Of a stretch of 5,615 nucleotides of DNA, positions 1 through 5,615 are shown piece by piece. The position numbers were made by a program, and so were the translations under genes. This DNA comes from Chryseosolibacter sp964532595 (GTDB taxonomy: Bacteria; Bacteroidota; Bacteroidia; Cytophagales; Cyclobacteriaceae): contig CAZHIQ010000086.1 in NCBI GenBank assembly GCA_964532595.1, forward strand, positions 1-5,615, in the 5' to 3' direction. Below the pieces are notes generated by a model. That model searched no databases. It saw only the letters and a program-made list of their open reading frames with translations, and had not been told where the DNA came from. The stretch's first letter is position 1, and every line of letters begins with the position of its first letter.

Positions 1-308
1 ATCAACCGGTATCCCGCGACTGGACTCCGCACTTCATAGGAATTTCCGGCGCCGTCTGGATCGACGCAGACCGCGACGGGAAGCCAAACGCTGCAAGGTT
101 CTACGCAGAGAAAATTATGAAAAGCGCTGGCAACAACTATGCAGCACTCATAGGCGAGCTTTCGAACTACCACCCTTCCGTCGCCGTGCAGGCGGCGGCT
201 CTCCTGTACAGGGACGGGATAAACCTAAATACTCCTTCACTCAGAGAGGCTCTCTCGGATGCTTCCGACGACACCCGGGAGTCATTTCAGCTTGTTTTCG
301 GGAACTAA
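1..308 (+). CDS. C-terminal fragment of an unidentified protein, possibly a PHP-type (CehA/McbA-like) metallohydrolase
   Basis: The reading frame is open from the left edge (first full codon at base 3) and ends at TAA 306-308, so 101 C-terminal residues are visible. The ATG at 117 is very unlikely to be the true start, because the frame continues upstream without a stop and its translation looks like folded protein. Visible residues include a hydrophobic strand and an acidic turn, GAVWIDADRDGK (fragment residues 16-27). Its DxDxDG pattern resembles Ca-binding loops and the 'WVDADGDGK' segment near the C-terminus of some exported PHP-domain metallohydrolases. After it comes a helical tail rich in Ala and Leu (AVQAAALLY, then SLREALSDAS and RESFQLVF) that looks HEAT-like. 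No catalytic residues are in view, so the family assignment is tentative. That this is a real gene end is much surer than its function. It is convergent with the minus-strand hydrolase, 27 bp away. Confidence 0.7.
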   Translation, partial: QPVSRDWTPHFIGISGAVWIDADRDGKPNAARFYAEKIMKSAGNNYAALIGELSNYHPSVAVQAAALLYRDGINLNTPSLREALSDASDDTRESFQLVFGN

Positions 309-335
309 GCTAACGCATGAATAGCCACGAAACAT

Positions 336-1142
336 TTACGGGAAGGCTTGCGGTAATTCGCGCTGTAGAAATTCCCGGTACCGCGCGAATCCATGCAAAT
401 CGTTATGGCCGCCCCCTTCAATGATCACAAATCTTTTATCACCCTGATATCGATCGTACAACTGTTGACTGTGTGCAATGGGAATGAGATCGTCGGACGA
501 GCCGTGAATAAAAACAATCGGCCCTTTAACTTTGTTAATTTTTCCAAAATTGTCAAACCGGTACCGCAGGTACAACGACGGGAAGAGCAAAGGCAGCTTT
601 TCGTTCGCAAGTACTCCCATTGAAGTAAACGGAGCTTCGAGAACAAGGCCTTTACATCGATATCGTGACGCAAGATCAACTGCCACTCCCGTCCCGATCG
701 ATCGGCCGTATATAAGGATATTGTCATTCTCAAATCCGGCGCTGCGCAACCACCGGTAAGCTGCTTCTCCATCCGCGTATAATCCCTTTTCCGATATGCG
801 TCCCGTACTCTTCCCATATCCACGGTAGTCGATCATCAAAACGTTATAGGGAAGTCGCGCGAAATCCTGGATAATAAATTGCCATCCACTCAGATCGCCG
901 GCGTTTCCATGGAAATATAAAAGCACGGTTGAAGAGTCATAGTGATAGAAAATTCCGTGAACCCTTTCGCCGTCCTCCGTCTCCATCCACACCTCGCGAC
1001 CAGGGGGAACAGTATTGAATGTGTAATCCGCGGGAAGTTTGCCCGGAAAAAAAATCAACCGCGTTTGAAACGCCCAAAGCAAGACCACCACCAGGGAATA
1101 AGCGGCGACAAACATCCACGCAATTGCAGTCAGTATGGTCAT
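336..1142 (-). CDS. Membrane-anchored alpha/beta hydrolase (BEM46/ABHD13/ABHD17-like serine hydrolase)
   Basis: This is a complete 268-residue alpha/beta-fold hydrolase. Residues about 3-25 form one hydrophobic helix (AIAWMFVAAYSLVVVLLWAF) that probably acts as an uncleaved signal anchor. It is followed by RLIFFPGKLP, typical of BEM46/ABHD13-like proteins. The oxyanion-hole region is YFHGNAGDLSGW (residues 76-87) and MIDYRGYGKSTG (103-114) is the usual next strand and turn. The nucleophile elbow is GRSIG with Ser148, the acid is probably Asp217 in HGSSDDLIP, and the catalytic His is His246 in GGGHNDL. The triad is complete, so an active esterase, thioesterase or peptidase-like hydrolase is expected; the substrate cannot be read from sequence. 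The length is normal for the family. Met1 was chosen because it gives a full anchor helix; Met10 would cut into it. No Shine-Dalgarno motif precedes the start. The gene is divergent from the large plus-strand gene, with 118 bp between their starts. Confidence 0.93.
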   Translation of the reverse strand: MTILTAIAWMFVAAYSLVVVLLWAFQTRLIFFPGKLPADYTFNTVPPGREVWMETEDGERVHGIFYHYDSSTVLLYFHGNAGDLSGWQFIIQDFARLPYNVLMIDYRGYGKSTGRISEKGLYADGEAAYRWLRSAGFENDNILIYGRSIGTGVAVDLASRYRCKGLVLEAPFTSMGVLANEKLPLLFPSLYLRYRFDNFGKINKVKGPIVFIHGSSDDLIPIAHSQQLYDRYQGDKRFVIIEGGGHNDLHGFARYREFLQRELPQAFP

Positions 1143-1260
1143 GAGATGCTGAACATTGGAAGATAATGGTTTTCGCGAAATGTCGGCAGTATTTGCTCTT
1201 CAAAACAAAGGGTAAAAGAGAAATTGGTTTGGTATCTTTGAGGGCAGACCTTACCAGCCT
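1143..1260. other. Divergent intergenic region between the alpha/beta hydrolase and the DUF3857 gene
   Basis: This 118-bp stretch is the longest non-coding part of the window and must hold the 5' signals of both divergent genes. On the plus strand it contains the TATCTTTG -7 candidate at 1233-1240. On the minus strand I see no clean TAnnTTTG match; the nearest, TACCCTTTG at 1214-1206, has one extra base in the spacer. I see no inverted repeat that would suggest an operator or riboswitch. Confidence 0.6.
1233..1240 (+). promoter_or_regulatory. Candidate Bacteroidota sigma-A -7 element upstream of the DUF3857 gene
   Basis: TATCTTTG matches the Bacteroidota -7 consensus TAnnTTTG exactly. It would place transcription start near 1246-1248, leaving a 5' leader of only about 13-15 nt before the ATG at 1261. 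No TTTG-like -33 element is visible at the expected distance upstream (around 1208-1216 reads aagggtaaa), so the assignment rests on the -7 match and its position alone. Confidence 0.5.
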
Positions 1261-3843
1261 ATGAACTTATACATCCTCAGCGGGCTTGTGCTCTTCATGA
1301 ACTTCTTTTTTGGTTCTTCATTTGCACAACTTTCAAGTCCGATTATCTCAAAGCCCGCGCCATGGATCAAGGCAATTGAATTCGACCCTAAGGCAAAACC
1401 AGCGGCCGGACAAGAGGAGTCATTCTACTACCTCGTTATTGACGAGCAGGAAAACATTCGTGAGGAAGCCCGCTATTTCCACGTTGCCTATAAAATCCTT
1501 TCAACGGAGGGTGTCCAGTCGATGTCCGATATATCTGTGGATTTCGATCCGGTCTATCAAAAGCTTCACCTGCACCAGGCACGCATCCATCGCGGCAACG
1601 AAGTCATCAATCAACTTTCGCATCCAATCAAGACGATCCAGCGTGAGCAAAGTATGGACAGGTACCTGTACGACGGGTCCCTCACCGCGATCATCCACCT
1701 TGCTGATGTTCGCGTGGGCGACATTATCGAGTACTCGTACACAACAACAGGATATAACCCGGCATTCGAAGGTCACTTCGCGACTAAGATTAACTTCACC
1801 TACGGAGTGCCATACGAATTTCTGCACCGACGTCTCGTTGCCCCTGTCGAGCGACATCTAAGCTTTCTACAGCACAAGACTGATATAAGCGTACAGGTGA
1901 CGGAACACAAAACGGAGAAGGAATACACGTGGACGCAAAAACGAAAAAGTGCCCTCATCAATGAAAACAATACACCCTCATGGTTTGATGCCAATGAATA
2001 TATTACCGTAACCGACTTCGCCTCGTGGGGAGAGGTCGCGAAATGGGCAGCGAAGCAGTTTGAAATATCCGACCGGGACCTGCAGCAGCTCCGTACTGAG
2101 TTGAATCGACAACTTAAGCAAGATGACCCGGACGCCTTCATCCTGAATGCGATCCGCTTCGTACAGGATGATATCCGCTACCTGGGATTTGAACACGGCC
2201 TCAACTCTCACAAACCTCATGCTCCCCTGAAGGTTCTCCAACAACGCTTTGGCGATTGCAAAGACAAATCATTGCTTCTCTGCGCACTTCTGCGCTCAGA
2301 AGGAATCGAGGCCTGGCCCGTGCTTGTTAACACCGTACGAGGAAAAGTACTCGATAAAGCCTTACCATCAGCACACGCTTTCGACCATTGCGTCGTACAG
2401 ATAAAAGCAGAGGGGCGCTCCGTCTATTATGTCGATCCAACGCTGAGCCAACAAGGCGGCAGTCTTTTCAATATGCCTTTTCCTCAATATTCCTTCGGCC
2501 TTGTGGTCGAGCCTCAGACACGTGATCTCACTGAGTTGCCCACTGTAGCGACGGGTTCCATCACCGAGGATCAACAGTTCGCCATGACCAACCTTGAAGG
2601 TGAGGCATTCCTGCAGATCTCGACCACTTACACGGGAAGCCCGGCTGACGACATGCGCCGGCATTTCCTTAACAATACGCTGGAAACCATCCAGAAAAAC
2701 TATACCTCGTACTACGGAAATCTCTACCCTGATATTGAGGTTGTATCTCCCATAGAGGTTAAGGACAACCGGCGAATGAATTCGTTTAATGTCACAGAGA
2801 CGTATCGAATTCCCACGTTTTGGAAACCAACGGACAACCCGGACAACTACTACGCTGAGCTTTATCCGCAGACGATCAGTAGCTATTTCAGTTTCCAGAA
2901 GGCATCACGCACTACACCCTATGCGCTCAGCCATCCGGTTTCTTTCCGCCATGTTGTTCAGGTAAAGTTTCCTGAAGAGTGGACGGTACAGCCCGAACGG
3001 AAGGTGATCGAAAGTGACTTTTATGAGTACAATTACATGGTCTACTACGACGACCGAACTTTGACACTCGAGAGAAACTACCTAACGAAGGACGACCATA
3101 TTCCTTCCGACTACTTTCAAGACTTTGTTCGCGATCACACCGCAATGTCCGACGACCTGTCCTTCGAACTCACTTTTAACAAGAAGGTTGCGAGCGTCCG
3201 AAAAGGAGCGAGCTGGTTCGGCGTGATTACCGGGCTGATTGCGCTGGGGGTAGCAATCTGGCTCGTGCTCCATATCTTCTATTACTATGATCCCCTGCCG
3301 GCTGGGCGAACTTCACAAGAAAGCCTTTCTATCGGCGGGTGGCTGATTCTACCTGCGATCGGACTCTGCATAGCGCCAATCCGTATGGTTCTCCAAATGC
3401 TTGATTTACCCGAAGTGTACGACAATCAAACCTGGTCGGCACTTTTTGAGCTTGCCAGGCTCGACTTGCTTGCAGTGCTGTTTATCACTCACATCTACAA
3501 TATTTTCGCGCTGTGCTTTTCGGTTCTTGTACTGGTACTCTTCTTCCAACGCCGCTCGTCCCTTCCCAGGATTCTCGTGATATTCTTTACTATTAGTTGC
3601 CTGGCGCAAGTGGCCGACACGTTCGTCTCGATGGCTCTTGACCCTTCGACAAGCGTCCCAGGGGCAATCGGATCCGTCATCGGAACCGTGATAAGCACCG
3701 TTATCTGGGTGCCCTATTTCACCTTGTCACAACGTGTGAAGAATACCTTTGTCGAACGTATAGCTGATGACGAGGATGACGACTTTACGATTCACGCGGT
3801 CTCAGGCGACCCGTGGGCATCGGTAAGAAACGACCAGGCTTAG
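1261..3843 (+). CDS. Exported, membrane-anchored DUF3857 / transglutaminase-like / DUF2569 protein
   Basis: This is a complete 860-residue protein of unknown substrate. Residues 1-22 are a signal peptide with likely cleavage at SFA|QLSS. A DUF3857 domain covers about 55-225. A linker with PSWFDANEYITVTDFASWGEVAKW (from about 239) leads to a transglutaminase-like core at about 285-395. The core keeps its triad: Cys333 in GDCKDKS, His376 in FDHCVV and Asp392 in YVDPT. A beta-rich segment of about 240 residues follows (about 400-640). Next come a membrane helix at about 652-673 and a DUF2569 module at about 688-828, recognised from SIGGWLILPAIGL (from 689) and the closing SQRVKNTFV; it has about four hydrophobic helices (691-712, 736-762, 769-790, 801-822). 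The protein ends in an acidic tail containing ADDEDDDF. By topology the catalytic domain should lie in the periplasm and be held to the inner membrane by the C-terminal part. Bacterial transglutaminase-like folds act as proteases, amidases or acyl-transferases, so the reaction here is open. The ATG at 1261 begins a normal signal peptide; no Shine-Dalgarno motif is present. Confidence 0.93.
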   Translation: MNLYILSGLVLFMNFFFGSSFAQLSSPIISKPAPWIKAIEFDPKAKPAAGQEESFYYLVIDEQENIREEARYFHVAYKILSTEGVQSMSDISVDFDPVYQKLHLHQARIHRGNEVINQLSHPIKTIQREQSMDRYLYDGSLTAIIHLADVRVGDIIEYSYTTTGYNPAFEGHFATKINFTYGVPYEFLHRRLVAPVERHLSFLQHKTDISVQVTEHKTEKEYTWTQKRKSALINENNTPSWFDANEYITVTDFASWGEVAKWAAKQFEISDRDLQQLRTELNRQLKQDDPDAFILNAIRFVQDDIRYLGFEHGLNSHKPHAPLKVLQQRFGDCKDKSLLLCALLRSEGIEAWPVLVNTVRGKVLDKALPSAHAFDHCVVQIKAEGRSVYYVDPTLSQQGGSLFNMPFPQYSFGLVVEPQTRDLTELPTVATGSITEDQQFAMTNLEGEAFLQISTTYTGSPADDMRRHFLNNTLETIQKNYTSYYGNLYPDIEVVSPIEVKDNRRMNSFNVTETYRIPTFWKPTDNPDNYYAELYPQTISSYFSFQKASRTTPYALSHPVSFRHVVQVKFPEEWTVQPERKVIESDFYEYNYMVYYDDRTLTLERNYLTKDDHIPSDYFQDFVRDHTAMSDDLSFELTFNKKVASVRKGASWFGVITGLIALGVAIWLVLHIFYYYDPLPAGRTSQESLSIGGWLILPAIGLCIAPIRMVLQMLDLPEVYDNQTWSALFELARLDLLAVLFITHIYNIFALCFSVLVLVLFFQRRSSLPRILVIFFTISCLAQVADTFVSMALDPSTSVPGAIGSVIGTVISTVIWVPYFTLSQRVKNTFVERIADDEDDDFTIHAVSGDPWASVRNDQA

Positions 3844-3855
3844 TTCGGAGAGAAA

Positions 3856-4986
3856 TCAATTCATCGAAAGGAATTTCAAGCAAACCGGCTTATCGACCGC
3901 AATGCGCTTGCCCGTATCTTCCAGCATGCCCGTTTGCTTGTCACGTCGAAAGATGGATATGCTGTTGGCGCCCTGGTTCCCCACCAACAGGAAAGTGCCG
4001 GTTGGATCGATGGCAAAATTTCTCGGCGTGTCGATACCCTCTCCCTGCCGTCCGATATGAGTAAGCATGCCGTCGGCTGCGATTTGATAAATAACGATTT
4101 CATTGGCGTCACCGCGATTCGATGCGTAGAGAAACTTTCCATCCGGGGAAACGTGAATATCCGCCGCTCCAACGCGCCCATCAAAATCGCGGGAAAGCAT
4201 CGAAATAGTCTGCTTTTCTTTTAGACTTCCGTTCTCGTAATCGTAGGCAACTACCAATCCCTCCAGTTCCATTACCGCGTAGAGAAATCTGCCATTCGGA
4301 TGAAAAGCCAGGTGTCGCGGACCTGCACCGGCTTTCACTGCTACAAAAGGTACCAAAGCACTCGAAAGCGGCTTCCCCGTTTGGGGGTCATATCGATAAA
4401 CCCCTATCTTGTCAATGCCAAGATCCGGCACAAGTAGAAACTTTTCGTCCGGTGTCAACACAACGGCGTGGACATGCGGTTTCTCCTGACGACGTTCATT
4501 CACACTTCGTCCCTGATGTTGGATAACCTGAACCTCGTTCGTCAGAGAGCCGTCTGCCTCCAGCCGGGTTACCGCCAAGCTGCCAGCGCCGTAGTTTCCG
4601 GTAAACACGTTCCGGCTTTGCCTGTCGACTGATACATAACAAGGTCCACCCCCGCCCGATGTTCCTCTGTTTAGTAAACGCAATGTTGCCGTCTTACGAT
4701 CAAACGAGAAAGCATTGATGCCCTGTCCCTCGCCTGCTTCACTCACGGCATAGACGTTTTCTCCATCCGCACTGAGTGCAAGAAACGAAGGGTTTCGAAT
4801 ATCCGTGTACTTCGACCGCTCCGAGAAATTGCCGGTACTCGCGTCGAAAGAATAGACATGGATACCATTGGTGCCCTGATCGTTGGTGTAGGTACCAACA
4901 AATAAAAAGTAACTTTCTTTGTCTTGCTGCGCCATGACTGTTGTCGTCAGTAAAAAAAGAAGTGCCAGCAAACAGGAAACTTTCAT
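3856..4986 (-). CDS. Exported lactonase family protein (seven-bladed beta-propeller, 6-phosphogluconolactonase YbhE/Pgl fold)
   Basis: This is a complete 376-residue protein. Residues 1-19 form a cleavable signal peptide (MKVSCLLALLFLL then TTTVMA|QQ), and the mature part matches the YbhE-type lactonase propeller (Pfam Lactonase) over its whole length. Family motifs in order are FVGTYT (29-34), NPSFLALSADG (65-75), NYGAGSLAV (131-139), RQEKPHVHAV (166-175), PDLGIDKIGVY (187-197), GAGPRHLAFHPNGRFLYAV (220-238), AADIHVSPDGKFLYASNRG (274-292) and PRNFAIDPTGTFLLVGNQG (321-339). These repeat roughly every 50 residues, as expected for propeller blades. The His-rich HVH segment and Arg224-His225 are the conserved polar positions likely to line the active site. 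Cytosolic members hydrolyse 6-phosphogluconolactone, but an exported protein would not meet that metabolite, so another lactone or sugar substrate is more likely. The stop is 12 bp from the end of the convergent transglutaminase gene. The start lies 31 bp after the xseB stop, with no promoter motif between, so co-transcription with xseAB is likely. Confidence 0.93.
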   Translation of the reverse strand: MKVSCLLALLFLLTTTVMAQQDKESYFLFVGTYTNDQGTNGIHVYSFDASTGNFSERSKYTDIRNPSFLALSADGENVYAVSEAGEGQGINAFSFDRKTATLRLLNRGTSGGGGPCYVSVDRQSRNVFTGNYGAGSLAVTRLEADGSLTNEVQVIQHQGRSVNERRQEKPHVHAVVLTPDEKFLLVPDLGIDKIGVYRYDPQTGKPLSSALVPFVAVKAGAGPRHLAFHPNGRFLYAVMELEGLVVAYDYENGSLKEKQTISMLSRDFDGRVGAADIHVSPDGKFLYASNRGDANEIVIYQIAADGMLTHIGRQGEGIDTPRNFAIDPTGTFLLVGNQGANSISIFRRDKQTGMLEDTGKRIAVDKPVCLKFLSMN

Positions 4987-5017
4987 ACGCTATCGTTTAA
5001 TGCCATTCAGGATTATC

Positions 5018-5245
5018 TTATTCGACTGACTTTGCCTCATCGGCCGCATTATCGAGGTCTTTTAGGATACGATTCACATCCTGCTCAGTCGACGTAAGTT
5101 TTGCCTTACACACTCCGATAAGAAAAGCGGCGCGCTTCACTTTTTCCGACAACGCATCCACTGAGATTTGCCCGCCCTCAATTTCTGAGACAATGTGCTG
5201 AAGTTCCTCGAATGCTTCGGTATAAGTTGGTGTATCGTTTGTCAT
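5018..5245 (-). CDS. xseB: Exodeoxyribonuclease VII small subunit
   Basis: The 75-residue protein has the usual length and helical pattern of XseB: YTEAFEELQHIVSEIEGGQI (residues 8-27), then VDALSEKVKRAA (29-40) and the CKAKLTSTEQDVNRILKDLD segment (46-65). XseB forms a long helical hairpin; several copies bind each XseA to make exodeoxyribonuclease VII, a cytosolic enzyme that degrades single-stranded DNA from both ends into short oligonucleotides in repair and recombination. The partner gene xseA lies immediately upstream on the same strand with a 23-bp gap, the usual arrangement in bacteria. No Shine-Dalgarno motif is visible before the ATG. The C-terminus is acidic (DNAADEAKSVE). The assignment is secure from both sequence and neighbour. 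Confidence 0.95.
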   Translation of the reverse strand: MTNDTPTYTEAFEELQHIVSEIEGGQISVDALSEKVKRAAFLIGVCKAKLTSTEQDVNRILKDLDNAADEAKSVE

Positions 5246-5268
5246 GATTCGCCTGAGTTCTTGACATA

Positions 5269-5615
5269 TTACGGATTCTTCTCCTGATTTGAAAGACTAT
5301 CGGTATTGGGAGTCTTGCGAACCGCGGTCACCTCACTTGATACCATTCCATCGGCAAACGCGGTCTCCAGCAAATCTCCAGCAACGAGTCCTTCTGTCGA
5401 AGTAACAATTTTGCCGTTAATACGCGTCAACGTATAGCCTCTCTTTAATATGTTGTCGGGGTGAAGGTGCCGTATTGCATCGGAAAGATGGCCGACCATG
5501 CTATGTTGATCCCTCAGATAAGATGCTGTCCCCTTTTTCATCGCGATATTGACTGCGTGCAGTTCGCTGCTTCTTGTCTTGTGCATCATTCGCGCTGCGC
5601 CCGAAAGTTGAACGA
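5269..5615 (-). CDS. xseA: Exodeoxyribonuclease VII large subunit, C-terminal fragment
   Basis: The frame ends at TAA (5271-5269 on the minus strand) and stays open to the right edge, so the N-terminal and central parts of the gene are outside the window and 114 complete codons are visible. The Met codon at 5589 is internal, because VQLSGAAR is encoded in frame before it. The tail carries the XseA C-terminal signature LHPDNILKRGYTLT (encoded at about 5425-5466), then NGKIVTSTEGLVAGDLLET and DGMVSSEV, which is the small beta-structured domain after the long helical region. The catalytic core and the N-terminal OB-fold DNA-binding domain are not in view. XseA is the catalytic subunit of exodeoxyribonuclease VII and pairs with the XseB encoded directly downstream. 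The last 16 or so residues (KTPNTDSLSNQEKNP) are a polar, probably disordered tail. Confidence 0.94.
   Translation of the reverse strand, partial: VQLSGAARMMHKTRSSELHAVNIAMKKGTASYLRDQHSMVGHLSDAIRHLHPDNILKRGYTLTRINGKIVTSTEGLVAGDLLETAFADGMVSSEVTAVRKTPNTDSLSNQEKNP

Noticed and set aside
309..335. Possible terminator between the left-edge gene and the hydrolase
   Set aside because: The 27-bp gap has no stable GC-rich stem or T-run on either strand.
694..705. Perfect 12-bp palindrome CCGATCGATCGG
   Set aside because: It lies inside the codons for the GRSIG nucleophile elbow of the hydrolase, which explains the sequence; a single short palindrome in coding DNA is not evidence of an operator.
393..1203. 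Several open frames of 74-132 codons on both strands overlapping the alpha/beta hydrolase
   Set aside because: They lie within or over a gene with a complete catalytic triad, have no recognisable domains, and their translations are rich in Arg, Ser and His, as expected from out-of-frame reading.
1206..1214. Minus-strand TACCCTTTG as a possible -7 promoter element for the hydrolase
   Set aside because: The spacer between TA and TTTG is three bases rather than two, and no -33 TTTG is found at the proper distance upstream.
1310..3698. Overlapping open frames inside the DUF3857 gene, the longest being 183 codons at 1310-1861
   Set aside because: The main frame has continuous recognisable domains throughout, while the shadow frames give low-complexity Arg/Ser-rich translations with no motifs.
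3813..4224. Plus-strand and minus-strand frames overlapping the lactonase gene, one of which crosses the convergent junction
   Set aside because: The lactonase frame carries propeller motifs over the whole region; the other frames show no family features, and the junction-crossing frame merely overlaps both real gene ends.
3856..4986. Lactonase-family protein as a lipoprotein, because of a Cys near the N-terminus
   Set aside because: Cys5 lies at the start of the hydrophobic stretch with no lipobox before it; the segment fits an ordinary signal peptide cleaved after Ala19.

Overview
The window is ordinary chromosomal sequence, probably from a Bacteroidota bacterium and perhaps the Cytophagales. 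Three things point there. The genes lack Shine-Dalgarno motifs before their starts. A Bacteroidota-type -7 element (TATCTTTG, consensus TAnnTTTG) lies just before the large plus-strand gene. That gene has an exported DUF3857 / transglutaminase / DUF2569 architecture that I associate with this phylum. The taxonomic call is inference; no rRNA or other marker gene is present.

Layout from left to right: (1) the 3' end of a plus-strand gene (1-308), of which 101 residues are visible; it is possibly the tail of a PHP-type metallohydrolase, but this is weak. (2) A minus-strand, N-terminally membrane-anchored alpha/beta hydrolase of the BEM46/ABHD13/ABHD17-like type (336-1142), convergent with gene 1 across 27 bp. 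(3) A 118-bp divergent intergenic region (1143-1260) with a probable promoter for the next gene. (4) A plus-strand 860-residue exported and membrane-anchored DUF3857-transglutaminase-DUF2569 protein (1261-3843) with an intact Cys-His-Asp triad. (5) A minus-strand exported seven-bladed beta-propeller lactonase-family protein (3856-4986), convergent with gene 4 across only 12 bp. (6) A minus-strand xseB (5018-5245), the small subunit of exodeoxyribonuclease VII. (7) The C-terminal part of a minus-strand xseA, the large subunit, which runs off the right edge (5269-5615).

xseA, xseB and the lactonase gene share a strand with gaps of 23 and 31 bp and are probably one transcription unit. XseA and XseB form one nuclease, while the lactonase is exported and has no evident link to DNA repair. 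The hydrolase and the transglutaminase-like protein are divergently transcribed and both face or sit in the cell envelope, but nothing shows that they work together.

No mobile element, CRISPR array, RNA gene, tandem repeat or convincing intrinsic terminator was seen. No gap between genes exceeds 118 bp. I found no convincing new biological system. The most interesting object is the multi-domain transglutaminase-like membrane protein.
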